Positions 9,072 to 17,041 of a DNA stretch of 20,889 bases are shown here, in pieces; the stretch's first letter is position 1, and every line of letters starts with the position of its first letter. The stretch is from Sphaeroforma arctica JP610 (Eukaryota; Opisthokonta; Ichthyosporea; Ichthyophonida). A program made the translations under genes and the position numbers. The DNA lies in assembly GCF_001186125.1 (NCBI RefSeq), contig NW_014040545.1, positions 88,198 through 109,086 on the forward strand, in the 5' to 3' direction. A model generated the notes under the pieces. The model had not been told where the DNA came from, searched no databases, and saw only the letters and a program-made list of their open reading frames with translations.

Positions 9072-11096
9072 TTATTGTTGTTGTTCATGTTGTAGCACTT
9101 TTGTCAATTGCTTGTCCTTTCTGATCTCACGTATTAGGCCCGCAATGCTTAGAGTTTCACCAAATGCATGATAGAGCTTCTCAATCGACAAATCTATCGA
9201 ATTACCGCGGGCGTTGAGCCTCTCCATTGCCCTCCAGAAAGTTAGTCGAAAGCTATAAACTCCCTTTACACTACCTCTCTCTGCACGCGTAAAAAGACTC
9301 GCCGGTTTGTTTCCATTTATACCTCTCTCGTACTCGTCCCAGAGTATTCTGAGCGATTTCGGACCGTCTATCAACTCTGCGGGACGATTATCGCTGTTGT
9401 TACTGTTGCTGCTTTCACCATTGTTGTGTGTGCTCTCACTATTTGCATTATCGTTGTTGTTTGGCTGGTTTCCGCTAGTAGCAATTTGTCTTGCACGGAA
9501 ATTCATGGTGTTGAACTGGCTCATCAGCACACGCCGTGTGCGCTTGAGCTCCGCCCTCAGCTGCTGAATTCGTGCGCAACCTTTTGCTTCGGAAGTCTGT
9601 AACATTTGTTTTAAATTTATAACTTCTGCCATCAAGGATATAATTTGATTTTGTAATTCTGTAACATTGGTAGCATTAGGATTAGCATTGGAACTGATGC
9701 CTTCTACCTCCTGAGCACAGAAATCGTCAGCACCTGCAGTGATGGTGACAACTGGCACACGTAAAACAACCTTCCGTATTTCGTCATCTGATATATTTGG
9801 ACTGATATTCTTGATCAGGGTGATACAATGTTCATGAAAAGTATCATGGACGAGAATACTTCTATCAAGACCCAGCTACAACGCTACTGTAGCTATTATT
9901 CTTTTGTGGTGCGCGTGCAAAAAAGGAAGATCGTATAGACCTTCAACAACTGTACTCAAAACTTCAGTGGTAACAATAGCACTAAAATCATTGCTAACAC
10001 GATACTTACAGGCCCCACGCGGTCCACAAAGAATTTCAGACACTCTCGCATCAGGGAACGGCATAAGATCACTTGAATAGGTATCCACTTGTCTAGTCCC
10101 TCGTATTTGACTTCCGCCCATCTTACTCTTTGCCCATCTACCTCGAGCCTCCGCATGATCTTTTGTGAGTCCTCGTCGCTGTATATATGTTGCACTACAT
10201 TTACGCATACTATGCGTACCAAGTTCATTTATCTCTCCTTTGGCCTTAAACTCGGGTAAAGAGATAATCTTTTTGATTCTACTGCGTGACACATCGGTTC
10301 TTAATTTCTCGTCTCGACCAGTCGATCCATTGGATGTGAACATATAGCCGAGATCTAAGTTGCTAAATGTTGAACGACCACGAAGTCGATCAATGATATG
10401 TGCTGTGAGTGCTGATAGTGCACAAATATATGGGTCTAGAGATCCAAGAACAACTTGTCTACTCACTTGCGATTTCTTAGCAATGTTTTTGCTCCTAGCT
10501 ATCTCAAGAAAAACCTCATCAGGATGGTCTTCGTTGTATTTTAGATTACTGTATGTGATATTCGTCGCATCATCTACACGACATATCAACTGGAAAGTCC
10601 ATGTCCATAAACCATGTAGCCCGCTATCCTGGAAAGCAGTATTTTCGATGTTGATCGTTAGAATAGACATAATCTCATCGAACTTTAGGGGTCGTTTGGA
10701 TAAGTCCGCATTTCTTTCACCTCTTGTCTCAAAACGTTCGATCGCTTTGAGCAAGTCATTTACCTGTCCAGAACGAGTTGGATTCCCTTTCATTTCCACT
10801 GGATCCCACTCCAAGCGTTTACGTGGCATAAATTTAGATATCGATTTTTTTTATGAACTCTAAGCCAGCTTTCCTACGTTGTGAAGGGTAGTCTTCTGGT
10901 CCTGCATCTTCCGTCCCATAGGCCAACTTATTGAAGTAGTCACAAATATCTGATGGCAAGATGTCTATTAACTCAGAATATAGTATCATTTGCGTGTCAG
11001 GATACTCTTCGTCCCAGTTTTTTTTTCTGGCCTCCAATACTCCAAAAACCGTCTCATGTTCTTGACATATTCTACCATAACCTTAGCCTGCACCAT
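9072..11096 (-). pseudogene. Crypton-type tyrosine recombinase with GCR1-like C-terminal domain, nearly intact
   Basis: One gene is read from about 11096 to the TAA at 9072. The N-terminal part (NWDEEYPDTQMI, ELIDILPSDICDYFNKLAYG, 10900-11025) is helical and probably the core-binding region. The catalytic domain (10829-9879) has Arg in ICRVDD, Lys in ARSKN, the HxxR box in GTHSMRKCSATY, Trp in ARGRWAKS and the nucleophile Tyr in QVDTYSS: residues 84, 114, 206-209, 232 and 251 counted from the Met at 10829. After a single TAG (9876-9878) the same frame runs on to a Thr- and Asn-rich linker, a coiled coil (about 9675-9510) and a GCR1_C-like helical domain (LWDEYERG, RAERGSVKGVYSFR, IEKLYHAFG). 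Two frame changes, one near the A9/T5 runs at 11018-11060 and one at the A8 run 10845-10852, cancel out. The catalytic residues are kept, so decay is recent. Its role is excision and integration of the element. Confidence 0.8.
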
Positions 11097-11544
11097 CTTT
11101 ATGTGAACTAGTATGCTATACTTATGAACAATACATGCACTTAGTGTGATTTTTGTTTAATTTTTAATTTTTACTATCTTGCAGCTTCACACGGTGTTAA
11201 ATGTGTATACGACCTTTGCGAAAATGTTGTTTTTTTCACGCGGGATTTACGCCAAAGGAATTTCAGGGATTTCAAAAGGTCAAACAGGGTTGTACAAAAC
11301 GCTACATTTGTACTACCTACTGTATGACTTATGAATTGATGAAAGCTGAAAAATATATTCTTGGAGTAAAAAACACCTTTGCAATTTGAGTCAATTTGTT
11401 AAAGTAGTTGCAAAGTTATGTAATGAAAAGTAGTACAGCCTATCGGATCCAACGAATCGTCATTATACCATCGCGGAGTATGACCATGGTCGTACAACCG
11501 ATATAATACAGTAGTAGACGTATTTCTATTTACGTTAATAACGT

Positions 11545-11972
11545 TTCACGTCGTCAGCCCGAGAGTAATTTGGGACTTGTTCTCAAATTAATATAAGTAA
11601 AGGTGGGTCAGCCCGAGAGAACGTAAGAGTAATTTGAGACTTCTTCTCAGATCATTCTAATTATAGAATACGGGCCACCGGCTAGCCGAGAGCCGAGGTC
11701 CGAGACTGAGTGTAATAACAGAGAATATGATATATTTATTTCTGGAAAATATATCCGAGTGCTAAAGTGTTCTGAATAAGGTTTCTCATATCGATCATGT
11801 GAGTTTTTACCCTGACCAACCCAAGTGGTTGAACACTAGTACAAACACCATCCTGATATAACTGAGGGTGATATCATAAAAAAATTCATTCGAATGCACC
11901 ATACTTTACATACACTAGCACTTTATTATTAGTCCCCACACTGCACTCTAACACCATAGGCAACAAGATACA
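11545..11972 (+). repeat. Remainder of the copia LTR, plus strand, beyond the Crypton-like insertion
   Basis: Similar to the LTRs of the 13.7-17.0 kb copia element in the opposite orientation. Matching blocks in order are two copies of GTCAGCCCGAGAG (11553 and 11607) against CTCACTCCCGAGAG, CATTCTAATTATAGAATACG against CATTCTAATAGTAGCTGCGG, GCTAAAGTGTTCTG (11762), GAGTTTTTACCCTG (11801-11814), TTGAACACTAGTACAAACACC (near 11829) and CTGCACTCTAACA (11941-11953). The divergence is much greater than between the two LTRs of the other copia copy, so this is an older or different subfamily. The LTR end is put near 11972 (GATACA), with an uncertainty of about 20 bases. Confidence 0.7.
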
Positions 11973-12088
11973 GGAGATGGATGAAGAAATGTGACATGCT
12001 TGGTGGACGGAAGCTAATATGGTAAATATGGTATACATTGTGAATGCACACACTGATGGAGAAACGTTGTTAATAAACGTAAATGATA

Positions 12089-12365
12089 TTCTTACGCACC
12101 TTATTTTGTTCTTTATCTCCTAGCCTATTCCACGGCACTACACGGTGCAGACCCGATCCGTACCACAGAGATGGGTACGCTACTTCTTAGTAGGTCAGCA
12201 AGCGAATACATGGCAAACTCGATGGTGTCAGTGTTGTGTGAGCACCGGCCTAAATTAACCCAGCGCATATCTTTCATCGTCGACTCACTTGGCCCAAGCT
12301 TCAAACGGGAATTTACTGACCACTTCTTTCCATCGATCTTTCCCGAACCACTACAACGGCTATGA
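12089..12365 (+). other. Small open frame of unknown nature, possible terminal exon
   Basis: The frame is open for about 91 codons before the TGA-type stop at 12363-12365; the first ATG is at 12171 and leaves 64 residues. The sequence ahead of it, TTTGTTCTTTATCTCCTAG (ending 12123), looks like an intron polypyrimidine tract with an AG acceptor, and the base composition rises in GC from that point. The peptide has a hydrophobic start (MGTLLLSRSASEYMANSM) and a stretch LTQRISFIVDSLGPSFKRE that could be helical. I recognise no family. It could be the last exon of a host gene, a retroelement remnant or chance. Confidence 0.25.
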
Positions 12366-12419
12366 GAGCCTTACCATACACACATCGTAACTTATCGCGT
12401 CTAAATTTTTTTATTTTAT

Positions 12420-12830
12420 CCCTAACCTATGAGACCAAAGCAATGCACTGGAAGATTCAGGAGCATAATGTCCATGCATGGATCACAGCGTAGTGAATGA
12501 AATTTACTCGTCAGTAAAGGCACAACCCGGCTATATTCAACTAGCACAATCTGATGTAAGAGTTTAGCGTACAGACTCGACAGAAATATGCGAAATAAAC
12601 TGTGGCGGAGAAAACCGTCAAACTCTCGACCTCCCCAACAAGAAGTCACCCATACTTTTAGGTATGGATATTATACCATACTGACATATATTTAGCAGGG
12701 ATAATTAACCCACTTATACCAACGGATACAAATTGGAATCACTTCTTACACCCCATTAATTAGACCTCGAACATGTACAAGAAGATTTTGTAATAGCCGT
12801 GCCTCCACGTTAGAATCTTGTTTATAAACT
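12420..12830 (+). other. Degenerate stretch, possible retroelement debris
   Basis: One plus-strand frame contains LPNKKSPILLGMDII at about 12627-12675, which recalls the end of a retroelement aspartic protease (a hydrophobic block before GxD). No active-site motif or neighbouring domain is visible. The assignment is weak, and no complete gene exists here. Confidence 0.2.
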
Positions 12831-13024
12831 TACTCTTAAAAGTACGTAAACTTAGTTTTCTTTAATGACTTTTTAACAGTTTTATCAATTAAATACCTTT
12901 TTCATTTTACATATCAGATATATGGACACGGCCATTTGAAAAAGGCCTGACTAAAATGCCAAAGATATGGGTTGAAACATAATTGTATACAACAGAGGAC
13001 GGAGACTCTGTTGATATTGATATG

Positions 13025-13065
13025 CATAGCCATCTGAAAATTTGTTTTATTTTCAGAAGGCTATG
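13025..13065. repeat. Long hairpin with 17-base arms
   Basis: Inverted repeat with arms at 13025-13041 and 13049-13065 and a seven-base loop (TTGTTTT). The arms match at 16 of 17 positions (CATAGCC and TCTGAAAAT blocks). Similarity continues a few bases outward with a gap. The arm AT content is moderate, so this is not simple low-complexity DNA. Confidence 0.88.
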
Positions 13066-13685
13066 TGATATGATGGTATTATTATTTTCCATAACGATAT
13101 ATTTTCCACCAGAATATTGGGATGTAATACTTTAGGTGTCTCATGTAAAATTGGCACTTGATGACTCATGTTACATTTTCTAATACTCTCAGCGCGAGAC
13201 AACCCACTGATAAATGGGATATGAAAATGATTCCCCCTAGCCAGCCAACTAGAGGTACCCGTCTAAGTCTTCAATGAGATGGAGAGCTCTTTATTGTATT
13301 ATACTATCAATAATGTGATACAAGTAACAAGTAACAATAACAAGTAAGTAGCGCGCATCATGTATTGACAGCGTACTTATTTAGCTAGTTGAATGTTTGT
13401 ACCAGTATATGGGTCCTCGCCATAGCTGTCTTCGAGAGTAAGAGATAATGCTAGTGCAGGGGTCATCGGTGCAGTCATAGTCATATTGTAAGAGTGTGCT
13501 ACACATATTGTGTGCGTTTATTTGTTGTGGTCGTACTATGTATGTATTATTCTGTTTTATTCACAAGTATGAGACTATGAGTCATGCCAACATGTCGCTT
13601 GACAACGGTTTTAAAATTAGTAGAATTGCCCATTAAGACCCGGTTATTATAGCGCGATGGTCCTACCGTAGTGCACTATATCTAA

Positions 13686-13690
13686 GGAAT
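13686..13690. repeat. Target-site duplication GGAAT, left copy
   Basis: The 5-bp sequence GGAAT directly before the TG at 13691; the partner is at 17037-17041. Confidence 0.88.
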
Positions 13691-14413
13691 TGTTATAAGT
13701 TGTTAAAGATAAATTGTTAGAGTGCAATGTAGAGACTTAATAAAGTGCAAATGTATATATTTATTTCTGACTTCACCTTTGGTTTTATACCTAAGGTGTT
13801 TGTGCTAGTGTTCAGCAGCTTGGGCTGGCCAGGGTAAAAACTCATATGGTCAGTATGAGATGTAGTAAAAGTCCCCTTAAACCACTATCAGTGTGGAGTT
13901 AGAATTAGTTTACAATTAATTCACACGAGGTGAATTATTTGTAGACCAAGTAGACAATCAAATATAAGAATAAATACACCGCACTGAGCCTCAGGAGGAC
14001 TCAGTAGGTTTTAGTATCGTATTTTGATGTGTTTACTACAGAGAAACAATATGCAGAACACTTTAACACTTCGATGCTTTTCTATTTCAACTTCTCTGCA
14101 GCTAAATATCACGCTGATCACATGATGCCTTTCCGCATAGGTTGTGACTCACATAGAACCGCAGCTACTATTAGAATGTTGCGGTTGACAGGCTTAATCC
14201 ACTCTCGGGAATCGGTTGAGAAACCTAATCTGCTCTCGGAAGTCGGTTTAAGTAATAACTCAAACTCTTGAGACAAATTTAAGCAATTTGATTAGCTTTC
14301 GGGAGTGAGCTTACTCTGATGACTTAGCTCTTGGGAGTGAGCTAACTCTAATGACTTCCATAAATCAAAGATGGTTTCTTGCTGTAAAATCGGACCTGAC
14401 CTGTAGTCTCTCA
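13691..14413 (-). repeat. 3' LTR of the minus-strand copia fossil, with a 180-bp insertion
   Basis: In element orientation the LTR begins TGAGAGACTACAGG and ends TTATAACA. It is 723 bp including a 180-bp insertion and its 4-bp duplication, so about 539 bp originally. A TATA box TATAAAA lies on the minus strand at 13789-13783, followed by AATAAA at 13765-13760. The U3 part holds repeated CTCCCGAGAG-type blocks. Confidence 0.9.
13861..14040. mobile_element. 180-bp insertion with inverted ends and GAGA duplication
   Basis: The insertion begins TGTAGTAAA and ends TTTACTACA, a perfect 9-base terminal inverted repeat, and is flanked by GAGA at 13857-13860 and 14041-14044. The matching place in the other LTR (16664-16668) has the uninterrupted sequence, so the insertion followed copia integration. 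Inside are an inverted pair AATTCAC/GTGAATT around ACGAG (about 13915-13935), a TATA-like AATATAAGAATAAATAC (about 13960-13976) and an ACTGAG/CTCAGT pair (about 13982-14005). TG and CA ends with a TATA-like box suggest a very short solo LTR (TRIM-like); the inverted ends also allow a MITE. It has no coding capacity. Confidence 0.9.
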
Positions 14414-14424
14414 CTCCCCCTCAA
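14414..14424 (-). promoter_or_regulatory. Polypurine tract of the minus-strand copia fossil
   Basis: TTGAGGGGGAG on the minus strand lies directly before the 3' LTR. It is identical to the tract of the plus-strand copy at 8979-8989 and close to the usual copia tract. Confidence 0.85.
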
Positions 14425-14996
14425 TTTTACAATCAACAAAGGCTGAAGTTTGAAGGCTGAAAATTGGAAAATGAAGACTAATAAAGGCTGAAGACTTAAG
14501 ACCTGGATTGTAAATTGTTGACTCTGTAGATGGATTGGGCGATAAGCGTTGAACCAATGTATATTTGTCGAAGACGTTAACGAATTGGTGCTGTTGAGTA
14601 TTGTCTCGATGCAAATTGTTGATAATGATGACTTTTCTGAAGAGTAGACGATCTCCTGTACGGGCTTCACGACTGGCGTGGATAATCTTCTATTCGGGGA
14701 CAGACATCACAGGTAAAAATACTCGAGATTTTCTTGGAAAATACATTTTGCTTACTGGATCGGTGTGGACTGTGGCGTGGATGCTGGGGGACAGCTCCCT
14801 TCTGTGTTGTGGCATATTGGGTTGACTTTGAGATGTGGCCTGAGAGGCTGAGACTTGGAGACTGGGAGGCTAAGATTTCCTCTTGGGTCTTGGAATGTGC
14901 GGCTCTTATGCTGCGGTCTGGCTGCTATCCTTAGTATGGTTGCTTTTTAAAAAAAAGTTGGATTTTTGATCGAATTGACCAACGAAATTCGTGTAG
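14425..14996 (-). other. 3' untranslated region of the copia fossil, part shared with the other copy
   Basis: From 14425 to about 14820 this is the reverse complement counterpart of 8555-8978, giving a large inverted repeat in the window. The rest up to 14996 has no match in the window and no recognisable gene. Confidence 0.75.
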
Positions 14997-15540
14997 TGAT
15001 AAATTCTACCCATCGAGGACAAAAATTCAGGCTCCAGTGGTAAAAAAAAACTATTGTTTTGTTTTTGTTTTTGTGTTAGTACTCACAATACATAGAGGGG
15101 GCGCTGATGGGAGGTGGAGACAATGTGAGGTTGTGGTCCCTGTAGGGCCTGTGGACTGCGAAATTCACAATTTTTTTTGTATCCTGCGAGTGAATTTCAA
15201 TACAGATTGTCACAGGTATGCAACTTTTACGATATCACGCATAAAAGTTAAGAAGAACCAGTAAGTTATGATAAATTCTACCCATCGAGGACAAAAATTC
15301 AGGCTCCAGTGGTAAAAAAAAACTATTGTTTTGTTTTTGTTTTTGTGTTAGTACTCACAATACATAGAGGGGGCGCTGATGGGAGGTGGAGACAATGTGA
15401 GGTTGTGGTCCCTGTAGGGCCTGTGGACTGCGAAATTCACAATTTTGTTTGTATCCTGCGAGTGAATTTCAATACAGATTGTCACAGGTATGCAACTTTT
15501 ACGATATCACGCATAAAAGTTAAGAAGAACCAGTAAGTTA
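14997..15540. repeat. 272-bp tandem duplication, nearly perfect
   Basis: Two head-to-tail copies, 14997-15268 and 15269-15540. By eye they differ at a single base (T at 15175, G at 15447), with no length difference even in the runs of A and T. Each copy contains a T/G-rich block (about 15050-15075) and GTACTCACAATACATAG. Each gives a 75-residue frame that starts with GTG, not ATG, and resembles no protein I know, so I do not call it a gene. Confidence 0.95.
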
Positions 15541-15893
15541 CTAACATTATGTGTATCGATGAATACAAATTGTCTGCGGGATTCAACTTTAACTTCAGAG
15601 TATTTTATGTCAAAACACAGTCGCACAAGTAAATAGTTGGGTGTCTAAGTAAATAGTTGGGTGTCTAAGTAAATAGTTGGGTGTCTATCGATAGGAACAA
15701 TTATATGAACAAATATATAGTTATATATTGCGTGTACATTACTTATAATTTCATTTTTACATATAATACAAACAGTTTGTACACACTCCTTTTATAAGGT
15801 ACGATACATCTGTATATTTTGCAGTCAGAGATGGAAGCACAAAGCATTTGACACCTGCTTACCTTAAAATACTTACCTTTATTATAAATTGAA
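15541..15893. other. AT-rich stretch in the copia 3' region
   Basis: Apart from the three 20-bp repeats at 15629-15688 I see nothing recognisable. It lies between the pol stop at 15894 and the 272-bp duplication. Confidence 0.6.
15629..15688. repeat. 20-bp tandem repeat, three copies
   Basis: Three copies of GTAAATAGTTGGGTGTCTAA at 15629-15648, 15649-15668 and 15669-15688; only the last base of the third differs. Confidence 0.95.
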
Positions 15894-16545
15894 CTATGTT
15901 GATACTGGCATCCGAGTCATTAGTCTGTCGCGTATGTCGGTAAACTTCTCTCGGCTGAATGGCTTCGTGAAGAAATCACTGAGTAGTTGTTCTGATGGTA
16001 TGTATTTTAGCTTGATGGTGTTGTTCGATGTGAGTTCCCTGATGTGTTGATATCGTAGATCGACATGTTTTGTACGGCGGGATTTTGTGATACCATTTCC
16101 CATCAGTATTGCTGACTTGTTGTCCTGTTCTATGGTGGTGGGTTCTACGAGCGGAATGGCGAATTCTGTGAAGAGATTCCTAGCACACACTGCGTCTTTG
16201 GCTGTATCAGATTGTGCTACTTATTCTGCCTCTGCTGTAGACGTTGTTACTAGTCGTTACAAGTTTGTGCCCCACATGAATGGTGCACCTGCTATAATGC
16301 CCACTCGCCCGGTGGTGGATCGTCTTGTTGTGTCATCGCTAGCAAAGCTACTGTCTGCACTCAGATAGGGAATACATGGTTCATTGTTCGAGTATTCAAG
16401 TTCGAAGTCTTGAGTACCAGCGAGATACTTCAAACAGCGCTTGGCACCTCTGAAGTGGTGGTACTGAGGTGCTATCAGATAGCGACTTTGGATTGAAACT
16501 GCAAAGCATATATCCACTCGTGTTTGATCTACAAGGTATCGTAGC
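15894..16545 (-). pseudogene. End of copia pol: reverse transcriptase tail and RNase H (fossil)
   Basis: The minus-strand translation starts with RYLVDQTRVDICFAVSIQSR (about 16540-16480), matching the copia block before RNase H (TRPDIxFAV in most families), then HHFRGAKRCLKYLAGT. RNase H follows with YLSADSSFASD and RRSTTGRVGI (about 16370-16290), then NKSAILMGNG (about 16130-16090), RTKHVDLRYQHIRE (about 16080-16035) and the closing LSDFFTKPFSREKF (about 15985-15945). TKHVDxRYHxIR and DxxTKP near the end are hallmarks of Ty1/copia pol. Two frames carry it, 16652-16257 and 16190-15894, and it is broken. The natural stop is at 15894. Confidence 0.9.
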
Positions 16546-17036
16546 AATAAAGTGCAAATGTATGTATTTATTTCTGACTTCACCTTTGGTTTTATACCCA
16601 AGGTGTTTGTGCTGGTGTTCAGCCGCTTGGGCTGCCCAGGGTAAAAACTCATCTGGTCAGTATGAGAAACAATATGCAGAACACTTTAACACTTCGATGC
16701 TTTTCTATTTCAACTTCTCTGCAACTAAATCTCACGCTGATCACATGATGCCTTTCCGCATAGATTGTGACTCACATAGAACCGCAGCTACTATTAGAAT
16801 GTTGCGGTTGACAGGCCTAATCCACTCTCGGGAATCGGTTGAGAAACCTTATTTGCTCTCGGAAGTCGGTTAAGTAATAGCTTAACTCTTGAGAGTAATT
16901 TGAACAACTTGATTCGCTCTCGGGAGTGAGCTTACTCTGATGATTTAGCTCTCGGGAGTGAGCTAACTCTGATGACTTCCATAAATCAAAGATGGTTTCT
17001 TGCTGTAAAATCTAGCCTAAGACCTGTAGTCTCTCA
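16545..17036 (-). repeat. 5' LTR of the minus-strand copia fossil
   Basis: It matches the 3' LTR (13737-14413, without the 180-bp insertion). It begins TGAGAGACTACAGG at 17036 on the minus strand and carries the TATA box TATAAAA at 16596-16590. The terminal part next to the coding region is not complete. It contains a 32-bp tandem repeat at 16916-16979. Confidence 0.9.
16916..16979. repeat. 32-bp tandem repeat in the copia LTR
   Basis: Two units beginning GCTCTCGGGAGTGAGCT at 16916 and 16948. The other LTR has the same pair in drifted form at about 14293-14357, and CTCTCGGRA blocks recur further along. In U3 of an LTR such repeats are often transcription-factor sites, which is an inference here. 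Confidence 0.8.
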
Positions 17037-17041
17037 GGAAT
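17037..17041. repeat. Target-site duplication GGAAT, right copy
   Basis: GGAAT directly after the LTR end at 17036; the partner of 13686-13690. Five bases is the usual length for copia elements. Confidence 0.88.

Larger units (their letters stand above)
9002..11540 (-). mobile_element. Crypton-like tyrosine-recombinase DNA transposon inside a copia LTR
   Basis: The interval lies between the first 12 bases of a copia LTR (8990-9001) and the place where LTR similarity resumes (about 11545). It contains one gene, a tyrosine recombinase with a C-terminal GCR1-like domain, on the minus strand. Recombinase plus GCR1-type DNA-binding domain and no transposase or reverse transcriptase is the layout of Cryptons. 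The left border is sharp. The right border is only bracketed between about 11100 and 11545, as I find no terminal repeat. The interval between the gene start and 11545 is AT-rich and otherwise empty. A run of nine T at 9005-9013, next to the border, reads as an A tract on the gene strand, so insertion by reverse transcription of an mRNA is an alternative. Confidence 0.7.
11973..13685. other. Unassigned sequence between two copia fossils
   Basis: No gene can be assigned. Contents: a small open frame ending at 12365, a degenerate stretch with possible retroelement traces at about 12420-12830, a strong hairpin at 13025-13065, and otherwise AT-rich DNA with no clear repeat. The last bases, GGAAT at 13686-13690, form the target duplication of the next copia element. 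Confidence 0.6.
13691..17036 (-). mobile_element. Ty1/copia fossil, minus strand, with two LTRs and target duplications
   Basis: On the minus strand the order is 5' LTR (17036 to about 16545), the end of pol with the RNase H domain (to 15894), a long 3' region with tandem repeats, polypurine tract (14424-14414) and 3' LTR (14413-13691). The element is flanked by the perfect 5-bp duplication GGAAT at 13686-13690 and 17037-17041, which proves both borders. It is internally shortened: most of the coding region is absent. The two LTRs differ at about two to three dozen of some 370 easily aligned positions (estimate by eye), so the insertion is fairly old. A related copy in the opposite orientation lies at 8384-11972. 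Confidence 0.92.

Noticed and set aside
9307-9567. Leucine-rich plus-strand frame resembling a membrane protein
   Set aside because: It is the antisense shadow of the Asn-, Ser- and Gln-rich linker of the recombinase gene.
10360-10863. 167-residue plus-strand frame
   Set aside because: Antisense shadow of the recombinase catalytic domain, which has clear catalytic motifs on the other strand.
11201-11389. 62-residue plus-strand frame
   Set aside because: Has an ATG but no known domain, lies in AT-rich DNA near the Crypton border, and its composition does not look coding.
13121-13322. Solo LTR (TGTAAT...GATACA)
   Set aside because: TG and CA ends and a T-rich body fit loosely, but there is no target duplication, no polypurine tract and no second copy in the window.
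14601-14934. Overlapping plus-strand frames in the copia 3' region
   Set aside because: They lie antisense in the copia 3' region, part of which is shared with the plus-strand copy where no matching frame is kept, and they carry no domain.
15037-15536. Two 75-residue frames with almost identical sequence
   Set aside because: They start with GTG, overlap the 272-bp tandem duplication, and look like no protein; the identity is explained by the duplication.
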